Shown: positions 1 through 6,155 of the stretch, one piece after another
How the letters are laid out: every line of letters starts with the position of its first letter
How positions within the stretch are numbered: position 1 is the stretch's first letter
Source of the DNA: 2-01-FULL-49-17 sp035549275
GTDB taxonomy: Bacteria; Patescibacteriota; Minisyncoccia; 2-02-FULL-40-12; GWA2-44-9
Direction of reading: 5' to 3'
Assembly (NCBI GenBank): GCA_035549275.1
Contig: DASZRH010000020.1
Location: 1-9,084 of the forward strand
Length of the DNA stretch: 9,084 nt
Program-made: the position numbers and the translations under genes
Notes under the pieces: model-generated
Seen by the model: the letters and a program-made list of their open reading frames with translations, nothing else
What the model was told of the DNA's origin: nothing
Database searches by the model: none

Positions 1-776
1 AAGGACCGGGCACCCGTCGTGCGGTACTCATACGCCGCGCCTGATTGGGGATCGGCCGGAACCTGGAAATTGGAAATCGGATCGTTTAATTGATCCAGAG
101 TTGCCGGCAAAGAACCTTTTTGCTGCCAATAATTATACACCAAATAGCTTTGAATCATCTGTAAATTCGAGATTTTTTGTTCATCGAAGCGGATGAGGCG
201 CTGATGCTGGGGCGAACCGACGGTGATAAAACCATACACAACCGCCGCAGCGACAACACCGATAATTGCCCAGCGAAATGCCTCCCGCGGGTACTGCCGG
301 TCTTGCAATTCGGCCAAATAATACCAGAACGAGGAGCCGGCAATGAATAAGATAGCCAAAACTTTAAGGAGAAAGGCTGCTGTAAGGTCTCCCTGGAGGA
401 AATTAAAGATCAGGGCAATCAAATCGCCGATTACCACGAGCGCGGCGGCAAACACAGTCAAATACATGAGCCATCGGCGAACTTTCAGGTGACGTTTTTC
501 CGGGTGAGCGGCCACATCTCGATGCAGAAACACCGAAATCCAGATAAATACAGGAAATACCACGACTAGGGCGGCTAAAGCACTGCGAATCAGAGTTAAA
601 TTGCTGTCAGGATAATATGCCTGCCGCAACGCGTCCGGAAAAGCGATATCAATGAACCGATAGACAAGCATCCCGAAACTGACAGCACTGACAACGAGCG
701 TGATGAGGGACAACAAGTACAGGAACGTATCGCGCGGAGTATTGTGGCCCTCCGAAGCCGTGTGAGTGGTGGTCAT
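1..776 (-). CDS. DUF5671-like multi-spanning membrane protein with pilin-like tail (3' end off window)
   Basis: This gene starts at ATG 776 and runs off the left edge; 258 residues are visible and the C-terminus is missing. About five hydrophobic segments can be seen, near residues 18-41, 63-84, 103-126, 133-153 and 168-187. A soluble stretch from about residue 190 follows, with the sequence KISNLQMIQSYLVYNYWQQK followed by a GSLPATLDQL stretch. That resembles the C-terminal part of type IV pilin-like or pseudopilin proteins, where a helix precedes a short-peptide 'YP.SL..L..DP' pattern. The layout fits DUF5671-containing membrane proteins that I associate with Patescibacteria; this is recognition from memory, not a search. 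The start lies 4 nt after the stop of the mutY-like gene, preceded by AAGGTAAGGGT as a weak SD, so the two are probably co-translated. Function is unknown. Confidence 0.7.
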   Translation of the reverse strand, partial: MTTTHTASEGHNTPRDTFLYLLSLITLVVSAVSFGMLVYRFIDIAFPDALRQAYYPDSNLTLIRSALAALVVVFPVFIWISVFLHRDVAAHPEKRHLKVRRWLMYLTVFAAALVVIGDLIALIFNFLQGDLTAAFLLKVLAILFIAGSSFWYYLAELQDRQYPREAFRWAIIGVVAAAVVYGFITVGSPQHQRLIRFDEQKISNLQMIQSYLVYNYWQQKGSLPATLDQLNDPISNFQVPADPQSGAAYEYRTTGARS

Positions 777-780
777 ACCC

Positions 781-1638
781 TTACCTTACCACACCGGTCC
801 GTTCAATGCCAGCCAGCTTCCACAGATGCCGGCTCCGGACAATAAACCCTTCTTTTTCGAGAATCGCGAGGGCTTTGGCAACAACAGCCGGCTCTCGGCT
901 TGTGCCGACGGCAATGCGAGCGGTTGAGGAAGCAGTCTGATTAAGAAATCTAAGAATTTCACCGCGAACTTGGCGGAATGATCCTTCAAATCGGGATTGT
1001 TTGGCATAATGGCGGCTGCGGCGATTGGGATTCGAAATAGTTTTGGCCAGCATGGCCCCATAGTCCATTAATGCATAATACCAATCGCGGGGCCGACGAG
1101 AATCTAAAGTTTGGGAAATGTACTCCCGGATCGCCGCGTCCGGAACGGACGCGGCGTCCTTAAAAAAGAAGTGAATAAATACCCGCCGAATGTTCGTTTC
1201 AATGAACACCACCGGCTTGTTGAATGCAAACGCGGCAATCGAACCGGCCGTATTCGGCCCGACACCAGGCAATGCGACTAATAGCGCCGGGTCAGCTGGC
1301 AAATCTCCCTTCCATCGGTCAACGACAATCCGCGCCGCGCGCTGTAAAAACAGCGCGCGGCGGTTATACCCCAGCCCCTGCCAGGCCCGAAGCACGTCTG
1401 CCGTCGGGGCCGCCGCCAGAACCTGAAAACTTGGAAATAACTTAATAAATCGCCGATATTTCTCGATAACCCGGCTTGCCTGCGTCTGCTGAAGCATGAT
1501 CTCGGACACAAAAATCCGATACGGATCCAACGACCCATCACTGCGGATCTTCAACCCGGGCGGCCGCCATGGAAAACTCCGCCGATTCCGCCGGTAAAAC
1601 CGCCATAGCATTGATTGAAACTTTGAAATCGAGTTCAC
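781..1638 (-). CDS. mutY: MutY-like A/G-specific adenine glycosylase, lacking the Fe-S cluster
   Basis: The product (285 aa) should remove adenine mispaired with 8-oxoguanine in base-excision repair. Residues 44-52 (VSEIMLQQT) carry the catalytic Glu46 of the HhH-GPD superfamily, and LPGVGPNTAG (123-132) is the helix-hairpin-helix. Where E. coli MutY has the catalytic Asp of 'LDGN', this protein has Glu147 in FIETN. The protein has no cysteine at all: the usual four-Cys cluster loop after MDYGAML (191-197) is replaced by a basic stretch, NPNRRSRHYAK. An insertion of about 8-11 residues lies between FPWR and DPYR. No NUDIX-like 8-oxoG-sensing domain is present; residues about 221-277 look like a small winged helix. 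I chose the GTG start at 1638 because it overlaps the upstream TAG by one base (TAGTG), typical of coupling; ATG at residue 10 is an alternative. Two long coding palindromes lie inside it. Confidence 0.88.
   Translation of the reverse strand: MNSISKFQSMLWRFYRRNRRSFPWRPPGLKIRSDGSLDPYRIFVSEIMLQQTQASRVIEKYRRFIKLFPSFQVLAAAPTADVLRAWQGLGYNRRALFLQRAARIVVDRWKGDLPADPALLVALPGVGPNTAGSIAAFAFNKPVVFIETNIRRVFIHFFFKDAASVPDAAIREYISQTLDSRRPRDWYYALMDYGAMLAKTISNPNRRSRHYAKQSRFEGSFRQVRGEILRFLNQTASSTARIAVGTSREPAVVAKALAILEKEGFIVRSRHLWKLAGIERTGVVR
1132..1156. repeat. Perfect inverted repeat inside the mutY-like gene (11-bp arms)
   Basis: Arms CGCCGCGTCCG (1132-1142) and CGGACGCGGCG (1146-1156) flank the loop GAA. 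They encode residues 161-169 (DAASVPDAA). Confidence 0.95.
1333..1362. repeat. Perfect inverted repeat inside the mutY-like gene (13-bp arms)
   Basis: Arms CGCCGCGCGCTGT (1333-1345) and its exact complement (1350-1362) flank AAAA. They encode residues 93-102 (RRALFLQRAA), within the segment after LGYN that is fairly conserved in MutY. Confidence 0.95.
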
Positions 1639-1961
1639 TACTTGATCGCCGCGCCAGCGGCGATTTCTTTATCGGGCATCAACAGAGAAACCGTTTCCCC
1701 GTCGCCGGCGGCCAAAACCATCCCCTGGCTTTCCAAACCCATCATCTGGCGGGGTTCCAGATTGGAAATAATCACGATCGAACGGCCGACCAAATCTTCA
1801 GGTTTGTAATACTTCGCGATGCCGGAAAGAATCTGTCGCTGCTCCGAACCGGCGTCAACCTGAAGCTTCAAAAGTTTTTCGGAACCTTCCACGGGTTCAG
1901 CCGACAAAACTTTCACAACCTTCAATTCCGCTTTTTTGAATTCATCAATCGTAATGTTCAT
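1638..1961 (-). CDS. Stand-alone tRNA-binding OB-fold protein (MetRS beta / Trbp111-like)
   Basis: This 107-aa protein is a single tRNA-binding domain like the C-terminal domain of bacterial methionyl-tRNA synthetase, Trbp111 and CsaA. It runs MNITIDEFKKAELKVVKV (1-18), EGSEKLLKLQVDAG (25-38), QILSGIAKYYKPEDLVGR (43-60) and NLEPRQMMGLESQGMVLAA (67-85), ending in PDKEIAAG. The NLEPR..MG.ESQGM block is the family signature. Such proteins dimerise and bind the outer corner of tRNA; in many bacteria the domain is fused to MetRS, and here it stands alone. I chose ATG 1961 over ATG 2003 because the family begins at ITIDEF and the extra 14 residues (MWKKFRGRGRRSRF) look unlike any known extension. 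GGGGAAGG lies 12 nt upstream, a rather long SD spacing. Its stop overlaps the mutY start. It could be annotated as the MetRS beta subunit or as a CsaA-like chaperone. Confidence 0.87.
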   Translation of the reverse strand: MNITIDEFKKAELKVVKVLSAEPVEGSEKLLKLQVDAGSEQRQILSGIAKYYKPEDLVGRSIVIISNLEPRQMMGLESQGMVLAAGDGETVSLLMPDKEIAAGAAIK

Positions 1962-2042
1962 GAATCTTGATCGCCTTCCCCGTCCGCGGAACTTTTTCCA
2001 CATCCATTGTTTCGGCGAAAAGGGGGAAGGAACAAAAAAATA

Positions 2043-2495
2043 TTATGCAGTTTTTGGAATCTTGTTGGCATACAAACTTAACACGAACAGCGTCGTTGCC
2101 AGAATAGCCGAGGCCATGCAATACAAGCAGATCGCGTGAATCACAAATAGCTGCAGAGATACCAATATCAGCGTAACCAGAAAAGCAATAGTACTGGCTC
2201 CGCGCCACATTGGAAGCCACTTTGGCCCGCCGAACTGGAAAAACAAAACCAAGCATCCTAGAACGGCGGCATAGTAGAGAACGCCGACCAATGAAATCGG
2301 AATCGGGCCGATCGTGGCGTACGGACTGGTCAAAACAGTTTCACAGCCGCCTACCGTACACGGCGGGATTTTATTTTGATAGTGCGACAGCGTGAGATAG
2401 AACGCATCGGCAAAACCGATTAATGCGACGGCCATTCCCGCCCACACGGCTTTAGGAATTGAGCGCGGCGTCAATGAGTTGTTTGAATTCGTCAT
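2043..2495 (-). CDS. VKOR-family thiol:quinone oxidoreductase
   Basis: This 150-aa integral membrane protein belongs to the vitamin K epoxide reductase family. Bacterial members reoxidise DsbA-like proteins and pass electrons to quinone, replacing DsbB. About four membrane helices are visible (near 17-36, 67-88, 101-120 and 124-146). The redox residues expected for the family are present: a loop pair Cys46 and Cys51 (PPCTVGGC) and a CLYC motif at 123-126 near the quinone site. The PYATIGPIPISLVGVLYY region (58-75) is typical of bacterial homologues. The chosen ATG lies 44 nt inside the upstream DsbA-like gene and has no clear SD; a GTG or ATG a little downstream (residues 17 or 21) is possible but would clip the first helix. 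The neighbouring DsbA-like gene is the obvious partner. Confidence 0.92.
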   Translation of the reverse strand: MTNSNNSLTPRSIPKAVWAGMAVALIGFADAFYLTLSHYQNKIPPCTVGGCETVLTSPYATIGPIPISLVGVLYYAAVLGCLVLFFQFGGPKWLPMWRGASTIAFLVTLILVSLQLFVIHAICLYCMASAILATTLFVLSLYANKIPKTA

Positions 2496-3084
2496 AGCTT
2501 TGCGGCTGAATTTGCGAACTGTTCAAGAAGAATGTCGGCGTAGAGTTAATGCCCGATGCGTCGCCGGTCTGGAGATCGTGGGAAACCTTGCCGCTCACGT
2601 CGCTGGCATCCACGTCTTTCCTGAATTGATTCACGTCCAGCTTCAAATTCTGGGCATAGGTAACAAACATATCCTCGGCCGATGAGCTATCAGCCCAGTC
2701 ATTCTGATGTTCATAGAGCATGTCGTGCATTTCCCAGAATTTACCCTGTTTAGCGGCGGCTTCGGCAGCATACGCGGCCGGGATCGCGTTGCCGTGCTGG
2801 GGCAGCGGATAATTTCGGAAGACAAACAGCAAACGATCACCGTATTCGGAGATCAACTGCTTCAAGAGCGGATAGTAGGCGCCGCAGGCGGGACACTGAT
2901 AGTCTCCATACTCGACCAGCACGGCTTTGCTCGATTGATCGCCGGTGGTGTGATCAGTGTTTAAAATCGGTTCAGACAAAGATAATTTCAGGCTGTTCGG
3001 ATTGCTGAACCGCATCACTCCAAACACGACGGCACCCAAAATGAGGATCATAATCCCCCAGATAAAAATTGATTCTTTGCGCAT
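2452..3084 (-). CDS. Membrane-anchored DsbA-like thiol:disulfide oxidoreductase
   Basis: This 210-aa protein has an N-terminal membrane anchor (about residues 7-25, hydrophobic after MRKES) followed by an extracytoplasmic thioredoxin fold of the DsbA/thioredoxin_4 type. The active site is CPAC at 64-67, following VEYGDYQ. The inserted helical domain lies between about residues 95 and 165. STPTFFLN (181-188) carries the conserved cis-proline at 183. It should introduce disulfides into exported proteins and be reoxidised by the VKOR-family protein encoded just downstream, whose start overlaps this gene by 44 nt. The start is 21 nt after the msrB stop, with no convincing SD. The anchor has no lipobox cysteine and no obvious signal peptidase site, so the protein is probably tethered. 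Whether it acts as an oxidase or a reductase cannot be settled from sequence; pairing with VKOR favours oxidase. Confidence 0.92.
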   Translation of the reverse strand: MRKESIFIWGIMILILGAVVFGVMRFSNPNSLKLSLSEPILNTDHTTGDQSSKAVLVEYGDYQCPACGAYYPLLKQLISEYGDRLLFVFRNYPLPQHGNAIPAAYAAEAAAKQGKFWEMHDMLYEHQNDWADSSSAEDMFVTYAQNLKLDVNQFRKDVDASDVSGKVSHDLQTGDASGINSTPTFFLNSSQIQPQSYDEFKQLIDAALNS

Positions 3085-3105
3085 AATAGCTGGAGTATAC
3101 GCCGT

Positions 3106-3495
3106 TTATTCTTTTTCCTCAAGCTCAAGACACACGGAATTGATACAATAGCGCTTGCCGCCTTTGTCTTTGGGTCCGTCGTCAAAAACATGTCCGAGGT
3201 GGGCACCGCAGTTTTTGCAAAGCACTTCTGTTCGCACCATCCCGTGGCTTACATCCTGCTTCAGCTCGACATGCTCCAAATTAGCCGGTTCAGTAAAACT
3301 CGGCCAGCCAGTGCCGGAATCAAACTTCGTATCCGAAGAAAATAATTCCTGGCCGCAGACGGCGCACTTGTACATGCCTTTTTTGTGGCTATCCCAGTAT
3401 TTGCCCGTAAACGGCGCTTCTGTCCCGCCCTTGCGGGCGATGTTATACAATTCCGGATCTAATTCCTGATCCTTTTTCATATTTTTTGTATTCAT
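3106..3495 (-). CDS. msrB: Peptide-methionine (R)-S-oxide reductase MsrB
   Basis: The product (129 aa) reduces the R epimer of methionine sulfoxide in proteins. Two CxxC pairs, Cys44/Cys47 (CAVC) and Cys93/Cys96 (CKNC), should bind the structural zinc. The catalytic cysteine is Cys117 in RYCINS. The core motifs SGTGWPSF (60-67), HGMVRTEV and CGAHLGHVFDDGP are all present. In many MsrBs the first of these reads SGCGWPSF with a resolving cysteine; here the position is Thr62. An extra cysteine, Cys122, lies five residues after the catalytic one and might take over regeneration, which is inference. There is no signal peptide, so it is cytoplasmic. The ATG is one base after the msrA stop and has no SD, so coupled translation is likely; ATG at residue 6 is an alternative start. 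Confidence 0.95.
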   Translation of the reverse strand: MNTKNMKKDQELDPELYNIARKGGTEAPFTGKYWDSHKKGMYKCAVCGQELFSSDTKFDSGTGWPSFTEPANLEHVELKQDVSHGMVRTEVLCKNCGAHLGHVFDDGPKDKGGKRYCINSVCLELEEKE

Positions 3496-3496
3496 A

Positions 3497-4036
3497 TTAC
3501 GTATGTGATTTTAATAATTGTTTGAATTCTTTTTCGACTTTCTCGATTTTAGGCTGAATAATGACTTGTGAATAGGGCTGATCGGGATGATTGGCGTAAT
3601 ACTGGTGATGATATTCTTCGGCGGGATAGAAATGTTCGAATTTTTTGACTTCGGTTACGATCGGCCGCTTAGGATTGTCAATTTCCTGTATATACGCTTC
3701 GGCTTCCTTTTTCTGTTCTTCCGTAGTGTAGAGAATAATTGAACGGTATTGGGTGCCGACGTCGGCGCCCTGACGATTGCGCGTGGTTGGATCGTGGCTG
3801 GCAAAGAATACCGTCAACAGATCATGAAACGATATTTCCTCGGGGTAAAAATCAATCTTCAGCACTTCGGCGTGCCCGGTCGTACCCATTGAGACCCGCT
3901 CGTAGGTCGGATTGACGGTTTGGCCGCCGGCGTAGCCGGAGGCTACGCCGGCGATGCCGCGGAGCATGCCAAATACGGCCTCGGTACACCAGAAGCACCC
4001 GCCCCCAAATACCACTGTTTCTGTTTTCCTCTTCAT
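3497..4036 (-). CDS. msrA: Peptide-methionine (S)-S-oxide reductase MsrA
   Basis: This 179-aa cytoplasmic enzyme reduces the S epimer of methionine sulfoxide and complements MsrB next door. The catalytic motif is GGCFWC (12-17), with nucleophile Cys14. Other family features are SGYAGG (33-38), NPTYERV (42-48), GTTGHAEV with its conserved Glu57, and ADVGTQYRS (91-99). Only two cysteines exist, Cys14 and Cys17; the common third one (usually VCTG or VCSG) is Ser49 here, and the tail has no resolving cysteine. Regeneration would therefore use Cys17 or an external thiol. AAGGGA 9 nt before the ATG is a good SD and lies within the last codons of the permease gene, six bases upstream. Residues 28-38 are encoded by a 13-bp perfect inverted repeat. 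Confidence 0.96.
   Translation of the reverse strand: MKRKTETVVFGGGCFWCTEAVFGMLRGIAGVASGYAGGQTVNPTYERVSMGTTGHAEVLKIDFYPEEISFHDLLTVFFASHDPTTRNRQGADVGTQYRSIILYTTEEQKKEAEAYIQEIDNPKRPIVTEVKKFEHFYPAEEYHHQYYANHPDQPYSQVIIQPKIEKVEKEFKQLLKSHT
3925..3953. repeat. Perfect inverted repeat inside msrA (13-bp arms)
   Basis: Arms CGCCGGCGTAGCC (3925-3937) and GGCTACGCCGGCG (3941-3953) flank the loop GGA. They encode residues 28-38 (IAGVASGYAGG) without changing the usual length of this region. Confidence 0.95.
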
Positions 4037-4042
4037 ATATAA

Positions 4043-5137
4043 TTATCCCTTTCTGTTCTCAAAACTAAACGTCAACGTCGCCAAACCCACCAAAATCACC
4101 GCCCAAACGGCCATTCCCACAAAATCCCAGCGAATTGCGGCAAATCCGGCTCCTTCGGTCATCACCTGCCGCAGCGCGTCGGAAAGGTATGAAATCGGCA
4201 AGAAACTCGCGATAATTTTGAGCCAGCCGGGCATGGCCGTAATTGGGAAAAACACGCCCCCAAAGAACATCATCGGAAATACAACCAGATTGGATAGGGC
4301 CGGCACGCTGTCGCGAGTCTTGGCCAAACCGGAAATTGTAAAGCCCAGGCCCAAAAACATAACCGCGCCCAAGATAACTTCAAGGCCCACCAATGAATAC
4401 GAGCCGACAACTACGGCGTTAAACACGTGAACCCCGATAAAGACCAGCACAGCCGCTTGGATGACTGAAATAATGAGCCGCGTAATGACGTTCGCCATAA
4501 TAAACTGATACGGCCGCATCGGCGTTGCCATGATCCGCTTCAAGATTCCTTTTTCCCGATAATCAGTGAACACATTGGCTACCGAAAAGATCGATAATTG
4601 CATCAACGAGAGCGCCACCAAGCCCGGCAAGAGGAAATCGATGGTTTTCAGATTGTTGGCATCAACCGTCTGGGATTCGATGCCGAAAATCGGTTGCGCG
4701 TGAGCCGCAGCAAGATTTGCGTCATTCAATAGCTGCTGGAGTCCCGAAATGACGGCCTCGGCCTGCTGCGCTTGGCCCACATTGGTATAGGCCTGAATAG
4801 TTCGCTTCTCCGAAGTCGGCACATCGGGAATAAACGCATCCGGCACATTGAGGACGACAGCGCGATCGCCATTGTCCAGGGCGGCGAGTTCTTCATTGAT
4901 ACTGCCTTCATGAATTTCAAAAAACGGCACGGCTTTGATCTGATCAATGAACTGCTGGGTCGACTGAGTCGGCAATCCTTGAACCAAGCCGACGCTGATC
5001 TTGAGATTGTCGCCGCTGCCGATCAGACCGAATACCGACATCAGCACCAGTGGCATGAACAAACTGAAGAACAACGCCTGGCGATTACGAGCAAACATTT
5101 TCAACGATGACTTGGTAAGTTTAAGTGTTATATTCAT
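4043..5137 (-). CDS. ABC-2 type exporter permease
   Basis: This 364-aa membrane subunit partners the ATPase encoded immediately upstream. One membrane helix lies near residues 21-41. A long extracytoplasmic segment (about 42-165) follows, and then five further helices near 167-190, 216-238, 247-270, 281-302 and 339-358. That is the usual ABC2_membrane_3 arrangement of DrrB/YhfI/NatB-like exporters. TDYREKGILKRIMATPMRP (191-209) is the cytoplasmic coupling region conserved in ABC-2 permeases. The ATG lies 12 nt after the ATPase stop in an AT-rich gap without an SD, again suggesting coupling. The substrate cannot be read from sequence; related exporters handle drugs, lipids, polysaccharides or peptides. 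The downstream Msr and Dsb genes hint at envelope stress or export of a redox-sensitive product, which is inference only. Confidence 0.92.
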   Translation of the reverse strand: MNITLKLTKSSLKMFARNRQALFFSLFMPLVLMSVFGLIGSGDNLKISVGLVQGLPTQSTQQFIDQIKAVPFFEIHEGSINEELAALDNGDRAVVLNVPDAFIPDVPTSEKRTIQAYTNVGQAQQAEAVISGLQQLLNDANLAAAHAQPIFGIESQTVDANNLKTIDFLLPGLVALSLMQLSIFSVANVFTDYREKGILKRIMATPMRPYQFIMANVITRLIISVIQAAVLVFIGVHVFNAVVVGSYSLVGLEVILGAVMFLGLGFTISGLAKTRDSVPALSNLVVFPMMFFGGVFFPITAMPGWLKIIASFLPISYLSDALRQVMTEGAGFAAIRWDFVGMAVWAVILVGLATLTFSFENRKG

Positions 5138-5149
5138 GATTTTAAAAAA

Positions 5150-6067
5150 TTAATCTCGCAAGGCGTGGCCCGTGAGGGTAAGGAATAAATCTTCGAGCGT
5201 CGGCTGTTTGACCTGAAGATCAAGGATCGTGTAGTCGCCGGTTCGAGCAAGTTCGAAGAGTGCTGGCAATGTTTCTTCGACTGTCCCGCTCGCCAGATGA
5301 ATCAGTCCGTCTTCGCCGCTTGCGCCTCGAACTCCCGGCAGCTGTTTGAAAGCGTCGGCTGTCAGAGCCGGCTCGGTCCGGAATTGAATTCCGGACACGA
5401 GCCGGCTGTCTTTCAACAGATTCTCTGTTGTATCCAACGCCACCAAATTGGCATGGTCCATGATTGCGATCCGATCGCAGAGCACTTCCGCTTCATCCAT
5501 GTAGTGGGTAGTGAGCACGATTGTCGTCCCTGTTCTATTAATCTCTGAAATCAAATCCCACAAATTTCGGCGCGCTTGCGGATCGAGTCCCGTCGTCGGC
5601 TCATCGAGAAATAAAATTTTCGGATCATTCACGAGCGCGGTCGCAATCGAGAAACGCTGTTTCTGCCCGCCGGATAGTTCTTTAACCATGCTGTCGGATT
5701 TTTCGGTCAGCTGAACTTTCGCCAAGAGTGCCGGGGCGTCAACTTCCCGTCCATACATGGCGCCAAACATTTCCAATAACTCTACAAGGGTGAGACCGTC
5801 AAAGAATGCTGATGATTGAAGCTGGACTCCGATGCGACTTTTCACTTCCTGGTTATGGCTCGTGATACTCAACCCATCAACAATGATGCTTCCGGCATCA
5901 ATAGGTTTAAGCCCTTCGACCATTTCGAGAGTCGTTGTCTTGCCCGCCCCATTGGGTCCGAGGATGCCAAAAACCTCTCCTTCCTGGACGGAAAAAGAGA
6001 CATCCTGAACAGCCGTCATATTTGGATAATTCTTTGTAACATTCCTAATCTCTATAATGTCTTTCAT
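5150..6067 (-). CDS. ABC transporter ATP-binding protein (DrrA/CcmA-like)
   Basis: This 305-aa protein is the nucleotide-binding subunit of an ABC-2 exporter. Walker A is GPNGAGKTT (37-45), the Q-loop lies in GVQLQS (80-85), the signature is LSGGQKQR (131-138), Walker B is ILFLDEP (151-157) followed by the D-loop TTGLD, and the switch histidine is His188 in LTTHYMDEAE. Residues from about 220 to 305 form the C-terminal extension usual in drug and daunorubicin-type exporters (DUF4162-like), ending in QPTLEDLFLTLTG. It is the first gene of the long cluster, after a 113-nt AT-rich spacer with an operator-like palindrome. The ATG has no SD; the sequence just before it is TATATACCTTATT. Residues 221-234, at the junction between catalytic and C-terminal domains, are encoded by a 42-nt near-perfect palindrome. 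Confidence 0.95.
   Translation of the reverse strand: MKDIIEIRNVTKNYPNMTAVQDVSFSVQEGEVFGILGPNGAGKTTTLEMVEGLKPIDAGSIIVDGLSITSHNQEVKSRIGVQLQSSAFFDGLTLVELLEMFGAMYGREVDAPALLAKVQLTEKSDSMVKELSGGQKQRFSIATALVNDPKILFLDEPTTGLDPQARRNLWDLISEINRTGTTIVLTTHYMDEAEVLCDRIAIMDHANLVALDTTENLLKDSRLVSGIQFRTEPALTADAFKQLPGVRGASGEDGLIHLASGTVEETLPALFELARTGDYTILDLQVKQPTLEDLFLTLTGHALRD
5366..5407. repeat. 42-nt near-perfect palindrome inside the ABC ATPase gene
   Basis: Twenty bases (5366-5385) pair with 5387-5407 around a single central G (5386), with one unpaired A at 5397. The inner core is GTCCGGAATT-G-AATTCCGGAC and the outer arms are AGCCGGCTCG and CGAGCCGGCT. It encodes residues 221-234. Confidence 0.95.
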
Positions 6068-6096
6068 AATAAGGTATATAGACTATTACTTTTGAA

Positions 6097-6116
6097 ACAT
6101 TACTATCATGTAATGT
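6097..6116. promoter_or_regulatory. Operator-like 20-bp palindrome upstream of the ABC operon
   Basis: The plus strand reads ACATTAC-TATCAT-GTAATGT: two perfect 7-bp arms around a 6-bp spacer, starting 30 bp before the ABC ATPase start. Size and symmetry fit a dimeric repressor site. A second, overlapping inverted pair, TTACTAT (6100-6106) and ATAGTAA (6121-6127), could form a competing hairpin. No candidate regulator other than the adjacent HTH/LAGLIDADG-like gene is in the window. Confidence 0.4.
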
Positions 6117-6142
6117 ATCTATAGTAATCTTTTATATAATTA

Positions 6143-6151
6143 TCTATACCA
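6143..6151 (-). promoter_or_regulatory. Possible extended -10 promoter for the ABC-msr-dsb cluster
   Basis: On the minus strand this is TGG-TATAGA, an extended -10 pattern (TGn plus a near-TATAAT hexamer). A poor -35 match, TTCAAA (6168-6173), sits 19 nt upstream, which is too far to rely on. A start near 6136 would give a leader of about 70 nt containing the 6097-6116 palindrome. TACTAT (minus strand, 6121-6126) is an alternative -10. Confidence 0.3.
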
Positions 6152-6155
6152 TAAT

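Noticed and set aside
1645..1664. 8-bp inverted repeat at the end of the tRNA-binding gene as a terminator
   Set aside because: No T-run follows on the minus strand and the mutY-like gene starts within it; too weak to call.
1569..1970. Plus-strand open frame of 133 codons over the tRNA-binding gene
   Set aside because: It is an antisense shadow of two well-recognised genes and its translation has no recognisable domain.
1945..2007. Short minus-strand frame of about 20 codons (MDVEKVPRTGKAIKIHEHYD) overlapping the start of the tRNA-binding gene
   Set aside because: It looks protein-like and could be a leader, but has no SD and no support beyond its length.
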